DNA from: Pogonophryne albipinna
Lineage: Eukaryota; Chordata; Actinopteri; Perciformes; Artedidraconidae
NCBI GenBank assembly: GCA_028583405.1
Contig: CM053256.1
Coordinates: 184,001-248,000, forward strand
DNA: 64,000 nucleotides
Direction of reading: 5' to 3'
Shown here: piece by piece, positions 25,401 to 37,500 of the stretch
Layout of the letters: the number at the start of each line of letters is the position of its first letter
Numbering within the stretch: position 1 is the first letter of the stretch
Translations under genes and position numbers: made by a program
The notes under the pieces: generated by a model
Databases searched by the model: none
Told to the model about the DNA's origin: nothing
Seen by the model: the letters and a program-made list of their open reading frames with translations, nothing else

Positions 25401-28400
25401 CGACCGGCAGGTAATCTTGGCAGTGCAGAGAAACGTTCCTGCTCTGCTGTAAGGGCCTGCCTACAGTGACCCAGCTCAACCCAAATGATTCCTCTAAAGT
25501 CAGAGGAGTAATCACAGGGAGGATGCTGACAGTGGGAGTGGTTGTTTGTCTGTGTGTGGTGTGTGTGTAGGAGGCAAGGAGGTCACCCAGCTCTCTCAGA
25601 CCTTCAGTCAGCAGTGAGTTGCATCTTTGGTAATCTGAGGGCAGAGTTAGGACACAAAAGTAATGTCTTTATGTTGAAGTTGCTCAACTAGTTGCAACAC
25701 AAAAGCTTATTCTTGCCCTGAAGGAAATGGTGAGTTCATCTTTTATTTTCTTTGTGTTATTTCTTTCTAGGACGCTCAATTATTAAAAACAAACAATGCG
25801 AGACATCGTACTAGCGATACACTCTAGTTATCTGTGTGCGTATTAGGGCTGCACGATTTGGGGAAATAATCTAATTGCGATTTTTCTGACAGATATTTCG
25901 ATTTGAGTTGCGATATTTATTTTTAAGCGACCCAACGGAGGTTTATTGTAAAATGCAGCCATATCTCCGGCTAGGAAGGTCGTATCAACATGCTCCCGTC
26001 TCTAGCACCCCCGCAGCCCGAGCTACGAGTGAAAGAACTAAACTTACATGAAACTTCCGTTGGGTTGCTTTAAAGTCAAGCTTCAGTTTAAGATGCACCC
26101 TGTAATAGAAACATGTGATGGAGCATTACTAACCTGACTCAGATGGTTTGTTTCACCAAACCATCTAAAGCTCCATTGGAAGCCATTTGGAAAGGGCAGG
26201 CACTTTCACAAATACTTGGCAGGTGATTGGATCAATCTGTCTATCACCTTCTATCATGGGCCACTTCTGGTTGGTTAACAATGGCTGGTACATGTGGAGC
26301 ACAGCACTTCTGATTGGTGTGGATGACTGACACACAAGAAGAACAAAAATTGCATCATTTCAAATCGATTAATCGTTCAGCTCTAGTATGTATGGCGTCT
26401 TCTTGGGCTTTTATTTAAAAGCTTTTGTTGACGTTTTTGAATACAGCTTTAAATGTCTTTCATCGTGAGTCACCCCCCATTTAAAAGAGGTAGTGAAAAG
26501 ATCTATGAAGTTCTAAAAATGTGTTTTATAGTATTGCCAAACGGTCCCGTTAAAACAAGTGCATTCTTTCCCGTTTGTGCCTCAAGTGGGTGAGCAAACC
26601 TTTTATTGAAATACCAAGAAATGTGTTTTAAAGCTGAATATTTGATTAAATAAAGACATGTTATACATTTTGGAAATTATTCTATCTATAGTTTTTCAAT
26701 AATTGTTGACTTTTGGACATTTTCAATATCTCCAGAGCGATGTGTAATCAAAATCACCAACACTCCTATTCAGCAACTCCTTGAATCTAACTCTACATGT
26801 GGTATAACTAGTATTCTTTCGCGTTATCGGCAACCTTGCAGAAATATAGTGTTCAAACACGATGAATAGACATGCAATGAAACTGCTCAGTCCATTGTAT
26901 GTTGGATTTTATTTATCTTATAATAAAACTAGTGCTGTCAAAATTATCGCGTTAACGGCGGTAATTAATTTTTTGAATTAATTGCGTTAAAATATTTAAC
27001 GCATGTGCAGAATGCCCCCCCCCCCTTCACTGGAGAACTGCGCTAAAACAGCTGATCACAATGTTCACACTCTGTGGTCACGAAGTACTCCACTAGCCCC
27101 CCCTCTGTCGACTTTCCTGAAGTACTCCACTAGCCGCCTCCCCCAGTCGACTTTCCTGAAGTACTCCCCTGTTGATAGAAATCAACACGTAATTAATTAA
27201 GACTCCACGGTTTGATGATTGATAGGTGTGTGTGCTGTCTTTCATTTTGACTCGCAGAAAAATGTTATAATAAACATAGATACTGTATGTTAAATGGATA
27301 TATCCGCCTTCTTTCATTTATCTTTCCATTCCCACAACAATATACATAAAGAAATGGCATATTTTGGACATAGTTCAAATGGTGATTAATCATGATTAAT
27401 TAATTTTTAAGCTGTGATTAATCTGAAATTTTAATCGTTTGACCACCCTAAATAAAACATGATTTGTCGTCATCCTCACACTTTTCTGGCGGCTTCTTCA
27501 GGTGCAGGAGTTCTTTGGCAGTGGCAGCCTTCTCCAGTCCACGGTGGTGCAGGTGTTGTGGGAAAGGTTCACCGGCAAACGAGAGACTTCTGGATTACAC
27601 AGACGAGCTGCTGTGTTGCTGCTGGGGATGGCTGCGCGGTAAGACATTCACTTTTCTTGGTAGAAAATGATCTAATGGAGTCCAAAGACACTCAGGCTGC
27701 AGTCGAATTGTCAGTTTCTCTTAGGAACCTTCCTAACTGAGTGAAATGACCCGAAAGTACCTCAGTGGCAGCCATGATAAGTGCCGTTCGAATTCTCTAG
27801 AAGAAAGGCGGTTTCAAACTTCCTTTATAACCTCCTTTAGCTTAGGAACCACTGGACCTCCCTAACCGAAAGGAGAGGAGAAAATGCTGCCCCACAATGC
27901 ATTGCAGCCGCAGCATTTAAGGCGAGGGAATATTCGGCCGTTCACGGAAACAACCGATTATGACCGAGAAATGATATCTTGAAAGTTACGGTGCTTATTA
28001 AGCATTTTAAAAAGTATGTGGTAAGTTGCCAAAGTGCTTTGTTTTGAACGTTCATCAGTATTATAATCAAAAAGAGAAATATGAACGTTAGTTTTTACTG
28101 AAATGATCAAATAAAGTCAACATTTCAGTCTTTACTGAGCTGTGTGGGGTTTGTTCAACTTTTAAAAGATGTTTGAATGGTGATATACACAGTGATAGAT
28201 GTTAAGGACTAACGTTTATAATAAATACATTTGTATTGATTTTAAGATATTTTCATAGTTCATACAATCATACGTATTGGGATCATTTGTATTAATGTGG
28301 ACCGGAGGGAGAGGGTGACGAGCATAAGTTTCTCTTTCCTTTTTTATTTCAATTCCAACTTTGGTCATGAAGAATAAGTTTCTCTGTTGTCCACGTTCAT

Positions 28401-30812
28401 AAAGCAAAGCAACAGCATCAGAGCACGGTGCAGAGTCTCTAGATGAGTTTACAGTAGTCCCTCCTTCTTATTAAGCATCCATGTTGTAGTCCGCTGTATA
28501 GAAAACTGTAGTTTCCATAGTTTCCCCACAGCAGCAGACGCACAAAATGACGTCCGCTGGCGCATCATAAACACGTCAGATAGTGAAAGTTCAGTCGGAT
28601 TTTCTAAAGTACCGCAGTCTCTTCTCCGAAGTCCTTTTGAATTCTCCTATCCACTATCCCTTAACCCCGTGACGTTTCACTCAGAGGTCAAGGAATAGAC
28701 GATGGGGGCAGATTTTTTGACTATTCGACTGCAGCCTCTGACTCTGACTGGAGTGACGTGAGAAGTTGTGGTCACTACTCACATCTGCATTTTTGTTTTC
28801 TGTTTAACAAAAACCATATGAAATCGCTTTGCTCATAATGCATTTGCGATTTAGAAGAGTAGAATGAGAATATCTTGTCGTCATACAAAGTACTACGACA
28901 TTTCTTTGGCAACTCTCACTGCAGTCAAAAATAGACACGAATAAATAAGTGGTAAAAGCAGAGGTAGTAGCGATGACAGTGCGACGAGTTAAAATTCAAT
29001 GTCAATGCATATTTACACTTGCAGTCTAAAAACTATAAATTTAGTTCGCTGAGCAATCCAATTTCAGCTTTCTCCTCCATGTTGTGATTTGATCTCAGTT
29101 CACATGTTTAAAGGTGCGGATGTGTTGGTGGGGATGTCTATCAAAACAAACGTTGCAAGTTGAAGGATAATTATACATGATGCTCTACAGCCTGTTTTTA
29201 ATGTCCAATTTAGAATAAGTCAACACAAAATACTCTGCTTGTGTTAAGGTAGTGTTTGCATGAGCATATATTTATGACAAGAGAGAGGTGTGTTGACAAC
29301 AGATTTAACGGGAGCCCTGCTGAAGTGTTTGTCAGATTTCATACTGAGTCGTGATGTTTCTGCAACACTGAGCTGTCCTCACTGATGACAGAGTAAATTG
29401 CTTTTAAATGTGGCTGCCTGTGAAACGTAATTAGATTCTCATTATGATTTTCACTGAACGCTGTCAAAATATGTTCCTCTGTGATGGGCAATCAGATGAA
29501 GCATTGTATCTATTTTCAATACTAATTTGCATGCTCTCTTTTCTAATCTTGAATTTGCTGTTAGTGCAACACGCACTCTGGTGTCACCTGTCTAATGGCG
29601 CATTTCCACTGTTAAGTGTGCCGTGCCAAACCTGGCCCGTTGTTGGTTGCGTTTCCACTAGGCGTAGTTCCGGCTAGCGGGTACTTTTTCACAGTTTTCT
29701 GGCTCTCCAAAATCGAGGTTCTTTCCGGCCAACAACCGGGCTGAGTATGCTAAACTAGAGAGAATCGCTGGCAACTACAACAAAATGAACATATTTGACC
29801 GTGATTTAATTGTAATACACGTTTCTAAATGATGCCGAAGTAACAACATACTGATACCGGTTAGTAAAAACCATGAATTAATGCTTTGACAAGTCTGCAG
29901 ACAGACGGCAGGCGAAACACCTTTTCAAATGCGTGTTTTTTGAATGGAGATCGGCTAAGCTAACGCAGTATATGCTCCGACCGTCCACACTCACAACAAC
30001 GGCCTACAGACATAAATAAACCAGCGACTGTATTCGCCATGACACAGGCAGTCTGTGGTTTGTACTTTGTTTAACTTTTGTCTAGTTTCTGAACAGATAT
30101 GAAGAGCTGTGAGCTCTGAGTGCTAAGAGCTAACGGCTGATGGTGGTTTTGTGTTTCGCATTGAAGATGACTTCACGGCGCCGCCTACACTGCGTTACTA
30201 TAGTTACTGCCCCAGCTACTAAAATAACGGAAACGTAGCATAAAGTGAGCCTGGCCTACCAAGGCCTAACCCGTGCGAGGCCCTGCAGTGGAAATACGCC
30301 ATAAACGGCTACAAAACTTTTATTTGCCACACGTTTTAAATGAACATGAAAGGTGACATGTATCACCGGTCAAAATGATTTAATGTGGACAACCTTGCTC
30401 CGCTATGTGGGGGGGGGGTGTGTTTCATCTGCTGGTGGACTACCTGAGAGATATACAGCAGGAGCACACGCCGTCCACCGCGGAGAATAAACAGAAGGGC
30501 AACCATGACAACCATGCTCCGGGGTCTTCTTCGCTGCTTTTGGTGTATTTTGTGGCAGCAGCAGCGCCACTTACAGGCCTGCCATATGTACTACAGCGTT
30601 TCCAGCAGTCTAGTGTGAACGGACATGTTAATGAATCGAATGCGTGTGAACGGAAGATTTTTTTGCGTTTGCGTATTCGTTTTACTGTATGCGTCCTCGT
30701 GGGGCCGGGGTCTAAGCCAAACTATATCCGGTCACAGAGATCTGCTATTTTAAAGTAAGGTCAACACATATCGACCCTAAATATAGTCTATATTAAGAAC
30801 GAGAAAAGTCTT

Positions 30813-30860
<48 letters not shown>

Positions 30861-33800
30861 GGTGCATCAAAAAAATCATTTTTAACCTGCTGATCTGTTA
30901 AGGGGATAAAAATGTTCCAATTCATGTTGTAATAACGTATGCAAAATATTTTTACAATATGAGGTGATTTAGAGGTGCAACGGCCATCATCTTTTATGGC
31001 AAAAGGGGGTAACCAGCATATATATGCATGTGTTTACCTTTTGTTTATTTTTTATCTACTTTAATATTACTGTAATTACCAACACATTGTGCATAATGCA
31101 CTCTAGCTACAACTTCCATTTCAACATTCAACATAATGTTTATTTGGTAGCCATGCTAACCTGAGACAATCGAGGACAATGCTAATGCTAATGAAGCACA
31201 ATTCTGTGAGGCAAAAAGACTCCACCCTTGATCTGAAGACATTTGAGGTAATCTACTCTTTATTCTTTGTGTTGGTGTACTTTTATTAAGGATCATTGCC
31301 ATATGAGTTGTACTTTGGTATATTTAATGAGTAAAATAAAAATGTCTATCAGTTTTATGTAATTTTGTGTTAATTACATGCAGCTAGCTACTGTTTGCTA
31401 GTCATCCTGCTAACATTAGTTATTTGTCTAAGGTTCGCCTGTGTGCATGTTTTATGTCTTATAAGTGAGCATGTAGTGGGCTTGCAGATCTGCTATTTTT
31501 GGCAAGTTTCCCCTCTGAATGGATGCTAAGGTTCAAGTGGATAATGCATGCTAAGGTATTTTTTTTAATTTTATTTACTAAGGTATATTTGTAACACTAT
31601 CCTTATTCATCATTTGACTGTAGAAAACAAAAGACTAATACATTATTTTGTGTTAAACCACTTTATATTTTCAGGCAATCTAGACCACTACCTGCCCCAG
31701 TATCCGGCTCTCATAAGATGCTGCCCTCGCCCGTAGGCTCACGCCAGAGGAGCCGTAGCCTGGTCTTCGGTCTGGGTGCCAGCATCACCAATGCGGATGG
31801 CATGATTACTGGGGCCAAACTGCCAAGTGGTCGTCAGATCTTGCGGTGCATGCTGTACAACTGTGATGTGCAACTACATGACAAGCGACCCGGTATGAAT
31901 GGAGCCTTGTCACGCTTCATGGCAGCCAAAGTAGTCCTGGAGCAGGTGCGGCCATTTTACGCCAAGGTCAATATCCCAATGGTGAGCGATCGGGGTGCGT
32001 GAAACAAGATGGTGGAGCTAGTTGACGTCAACAACAAGCTGCGGCGCATTCCACAGGCCAGGCGCTCCAGTAAGGCTACAGCTCGACAGGTGGATGCAAT
32101 GGAGCGCAGGCTAGATTCAACATTCCCACTGTGGTCTCCAAACGCAGAGGAGAAGATCCGCAATCCAGAGGACATTGCTTTCCTGGCTAGCATGAAGGGA
32201 GACAGAGTGGCCACATTTGGCGCATTCGACGCCAAGTTGCAATCCAAGGTAAAGCGGCGACAGAAGCGTGAAGCTGGGGCAGCTGCCCGGCAGTCACACT
32301 TTACCAGTGAGCAGCAGGAAATGAAAGTGAAGTCCAGAATGGCGATGTTGGAGAGCGAAAGTGATGAGGATAGCGTTACAGATGAAATAGCCACTCTACC
32401 GGCTGAGAACACACCCCCTTGCAAGCATAAGAAGACTGGCACCACAGCCTTCATTCCACCCGACATCCTCAGACGGCCAAGTCTCGTGTCACTGGCTACA
32501 CGGTTGAAGATCACACCGATGCAGCAGGCTGCCTTCACGCGCGGCTTGATCACAGAGTCGGGCGGCAATTGTGCAAATATTTCAGCATCCTACGCGACAG
32601 CAGATCGATCACGCCGCCAAGTGCTGGAGGTTGTCAATAAAGAACACCAGAAGCAGTGGACACCATCTCCCATGTGCACCCTGCACTGGGACAGCAAGTT
32701 GACACCGACGCTCAGCAATGTGCGCCAGTTGGAGGAGCGTTTGACAGTGGTGGTTGGAGATGCGGAGCAGCTCAAACTGCTTGGTGTGCCAGCATATACA
32801 AAGGGGAAAGACGAGGCGTGCGGCGAGATCATCGCCCGCCTGACATGCAAGCTACTGCAGGACTGGTGCTGTGCCGACCAGGTTGTCAACATGGCATTTG
32901 ACACCACTGCATCAAACACAGGTCATCTCACAGCAGCCTGCATTGCCATCCAGGTCTCACTTGATAGACCACTGCTTTGGTCCGGGTGCCGGCATCACAT
33001 TGGTGAGGTGCTCCTCAGCCACATCTTCACTAACCTCAAGGTGGAGGCATCACGCTCACCAGAGGTTACCTTGTTTAAGCGTCTGCAGGACAACTGGAAC
33101 TTGTTGCCGCACAAATACAGTGGCCCATTGTCCCGCTACATTACTGCCAACGCCGAACAACCGTTCCTGGGCAAGTTACGTGCTGAACTCACTGTCTGCT
33201 GCAGCAGTGATAGACTACAAGCGAGGCGACTACCATGAGTTTGTGCAGCTGTGCCTTGTCTATCTGGGTGCAGATGATGCAGCACAGACTCCAGTTAACT
33301 TCCAACGGCCGGGAGCTCTGCACAAGGCACGCTGGATGGCCAAGCTCCTCTACACTCTCAAGCTGGCTTTGATGGAGCAGCATATCGCCTTGCTTCCCCA
33401 GGGCACCATCACCACACGGCAGCAGGTGCCGAAGATTCGGGCGTTTGCCAACTTCATTACGCACATCTACGCAACATGGTGGCTGACCTGTGACACAGCC
33501 GTAGATGCCGCATGGAATGACCTCAAACTCTACCACAACCTGTACACTTACAAGTCTGTTGACGAGGGCATTGCAACCTCGGCCATGAAAGCACTGGAGA
33601 GGCACCTCTGGTACCTGACCGGTGAGATGCTGCCCCTGGCACTCTTCAGCAACAAGGTGCCAGCTGATGAGCGGCGTGCACTTGCGGATGCCATCTTGGA
33701 GCACAAGCCAGATGATCTTCCCATGCGAGCCCCACAGCAGCGCTTTGGCACTGGTTTCGGCAAGCCAAAGTTTCCAGTCCTCTCGCCGACCACCAGGTTG

Positions 33801-34478
33801 GCCGACCTCGCCAACCCAGACTGCTGGTTTGGAATGCACCAGCTGCACATCGATCCAGCATTTCTCTCACTCACTGTAGAGGATTGGGCTACCAGTGCAT
33901 CATTCCAGGCAGGTGTGGTGAATGTGCGTGCAATCAACGTCGTGAATGACTGTGCCGAGCGTGGAGTCAAACTCACATCAGACTTTGTGGCAGCAGCCAA
34001 GAGTGAGCAACATCTGCAGAATGTGCTTCAAGCAGTTGAGCATGACCGCTGTGAACAGCCCAATCTTCGCCGCTGCAAGCGCAAGCTGAACACAGTGAAG
34101 GACTAAACTAATGACATTGAATTGAATTGACTAGGACTACATTTTCAACCATTTTGCAGTGATGTTCAATACAAATGTCAACGTTTCTTCTTAAATAAAC
34201 ACATTTAGGTCCTTTCAAAAACATCTTCTCGATAACTATTTGTTGTATTTTTGAGAAATTGCCATGTTATGTTATCCATAAATGGGAGTTCTAAAAGCAC
34301 CGAAAATGGCACTTTTTGGCAAAATGGCAAAATTTGACATGCTGCGTTGCGCCTCTAAATCTGAATGAAATTTCCTCAAACTTTGCACAAATCATTTGTA
34401 TAGACATTGGAACAAAATGCAACACCTAACAGTTTGATATTTTGAGATTAAATCTTTTGCATTGCATTTTGATGCACC

Positions 34479-34529
<51 letters not shown>

Positions 34530-37500
34530 ATATATATCTATATATATCTATATATATCTATATATATCTATATATATATCTATATATATCTATATATATA
34601 TCTATATATATCTATATATATATATATATATATCTATATATATCTATATATATATATATAGATATATATATAGATATATATCTATATATATATATATATA
34701 TATATATCATTTTTTGTAAACCTATGACCAATGTGTGAGGGTGATGACGTCAGAGCATCGTCCTATGTGCCGGGCTTAGCCCCGGACAGCCCCAGCCCAA
34801 TTTAACCCCTGGGTATTTGTGAGGGAGCTCCTATAGCTGAGCTGAAGCTCACCAAAGTTGAATATATTTCAAAGTTGTCAATTGTTTTGTTTATTGGTCA
34901 AATACTGGTTTCTAATGGTTTCTGAGGAGTTTTACTGGAATGAAAGAGCACAGAGTACAGAAGCAACAAAGCAGCATACTGCATTAAACCTGACCTTCAC
35001 AGAGAGGTTGAAGTTCATGTGGAGAGGAGGCTTCAGTAGTCTGTCTGCACTCTGTTTAGTTGTGCTATCTTACAATCAATATAGTCAATGTGAGGTAAAG
35101 TGTGTCGCCAATGTAACCGGTTAGAACTCGAAGTTACGATGAGGTCTTAAAATGTATGGAAAGGGTCTTATAAAAGGGATTAAATTTGACTTCAGGATTC
35201 CTGCATATACCCTGCAATTAAATAATATAGCTATCTTTGCTTACATTTGCAAACACACTTTAACATCCTTTTGATAAAAAGTTGACACTTGTATTTTTTA
35301 AATGCAGATTTCATCTGGACCTGAAAAAGCTATAGGTGACTAATTGTATTAGTAACAGTTTTCAAATGATGTGAAATCTTGAACATTCCTCACTGCATAG
35401 TCTTCCTTTCACATCACGCTCCTCCCTCAGCTGCTTGACATTCAGCTAATCCTCTCTTTAATCAGAATATAAGCTCACCCTCGGCTCCTCTCCATTGTAC
35501 TCGAAGTCACGACCATATAACTGGGCTCCCTGCCAGTTCATTTCACTGAATATATCTTTATTTCAGTGTTCCCCCTCAAAGACTGCCACAGCTGTAGGGA
35601 AGAGCGAGTTGGGAGACTATCAGCAGTCCTCCCACGCTGCTGCCTCTTCAAGCAGCCGCAGCATTCACAACCTTTTTAAAGTCTTATAGTGCTTCTCCTA
35701 ACCCGTCCTCCTACACGCATTATCTGACGCAGCGGCTGGGTGATGCAGGGCGGGGATGTCATTACCTCACTTTGCCTAAGCACTAACCATATGGGAATAT
35801 CAAATCCATACTTCTTTGTAAAAACGTCTACATGTTACTCCAACAGGGCAGAGAGGGAGGTCGTCCTCAGTAATCTGGACACTCTCTGTTCGGTGGCTCT
35901 GGGAGAGAAAGTGACTGAAGACTTTCTTCTGGCCAGAGACTCAGTTCTCACCATCAGCAGCATCACTGACCACATCAGGGTAAGAAGACATAAATCCCCA
36001 CTGACTCCTTAACCCTTAGATGCCCTTAGAGTGACTGGACCCTACACGCTTCCATAAGTGCGTCAAAAAGGACCCGTATTAGAATGTGTTTTTATGCCAT
36101 TTTTGTCATTTTGTTTAAGAAAAATCACTTGTAAAATATTTAGTATTATATTTTGGTTCACACTAGAAATTTTTTTAATTTAATTTTTCACTATTTATAA
36201 TTTTAGACATTTGTTTTACATTTTGAAAAAAACGTTTTGAACATATCGATGCAAAGAGCTCCGCTATTCTGAGACCCTCACAGTATTCCAGTCCCTTTTC
36301 AAAACTCATCTCTTCTCCTCTTGTCTACTCTTAGCCCCCCCCCCCCCATCAATCCATGCCGGTTGATCAAGTTTGATAGTCCTATACCCCCCACCCTAAC
36401 CGTTCCTTATATTGTAAAGCGATTTTGAGTCCTTAAAGTCTTATAAAAATATAATTTATTATTATTTTACTGACGGGTTTCAGATCTTGCTGTGTAAAAT
36501 AATCTTGCTGAGAGGTGTCACTAGTGATGTAGTCTGTGTGGTCCACAGTGAATGTATTCCTGACAGCAACAGGTGATAAGAATCAAAGGTTCCCATAGGA
36601 TTAAGTGGGTCATTTTTTACCCACTTATGGAAGCTTGGGGTAGTAATACAAAAACTACAATTTCTTAAAATGTAAATTTGAATGGCATGATATCCAAAAC
36701 ATGTTTTTTGAGGAATAGCTGAAATATGAAATGATAAACAAAATGTATTTACAAAGATACTTCAAGAAAACCACCTCACCGGGTCAAAAAATACCCACTT
36801 ATGCATCTAAGGGTTAAGAGAGCCACATTCAGTCATAGTCTCTTTTGATAAGTACAAATATACATGTGTTAGTTATGGACAACATTATTTGTTAGATTTC
36901 TTTCAATAAACATTAAGACACATTTCAATCAGCTCTAGAAATGATGCATTACTACTTTGGGTTTCAGATAACTTAGCTCTAAAACAATAGTATACACGCA
37001 TTGCAATTTTATTCTCGTAAGATATTTCAGGAATGCCTAAATGAATTTTTTTTTTTTTATTCACTTGGTCTCAAAGATAAACTGAATATAAATTGATGGT
37101 TAAAAGTCATTGTCTTTAGCCTCACAAAATATGACTATTTCAAACTAATGTCTAATAGGCTGCTATAATGCAAAAAGACACGTAGAGGGCTTAAAAACTG
37201 TTAACATTTTCTACCTTTTTAAAAAAAAATTGATCCAGCAATCAAAAAGTGCTCCATTCAGACTGCCTCAGGACCACCAGCTCTTCACCTGCCTCACACA
37301 GGCCATCGCTGAAGGTAAATGCAAACCAATATGCCTTTTGTTGAAGCATACGTTTCTTTCTTAGCCTGCACCTCTGTTTTCTCCGCTCTCCTGTTTCCTC
37401 CGCTCACTGCTCTCTGTTGTTGTTTGCAGGTGTGGTGATGGAGGACCCTCATTGGCAGAGCTTCATGGAGCAGGCGGTGCGTCTCCTCTACTTCCTGGCT

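Larger units (their letters stand above)
23010..25847 (+). repeat. ncapd2: Segmental duplication of the NCAPD2 exon 17/intron 17 junction
   Basis: Sequence from the end of exon 17 into intron 17 (about 23017-23132: GGAGGAAATAGTGAGTTC ... AAGCTCAATTATTGAAAAC ... GAGACATC) recurs at about 25720-25835 (GAAGGAAATGGTGAGTTC ... ACGCTCAATTATTAAAAAC ... GAGACATC). The second copy keeps a GTGAGT donor and the last exon bases but lacks the upstream acceptor and most of the exon, so it is a decoy, not an exon. The duplicated unit contains the intron 17 scaRNA. Confidence 0.8.

Noticed and set aside
31182..31247. First coding exon of the transposon gene ([19 protein letters not shown], then GTAATC)
   Set aside because: Splicing to the acceptor at 31674 gives the wrong phase and an immediate stop, so I did not include it.
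34442..34738. ORF of repeated YIYIYIYL
   Set aside because: Translation of the TA/TATATC microsatellite.
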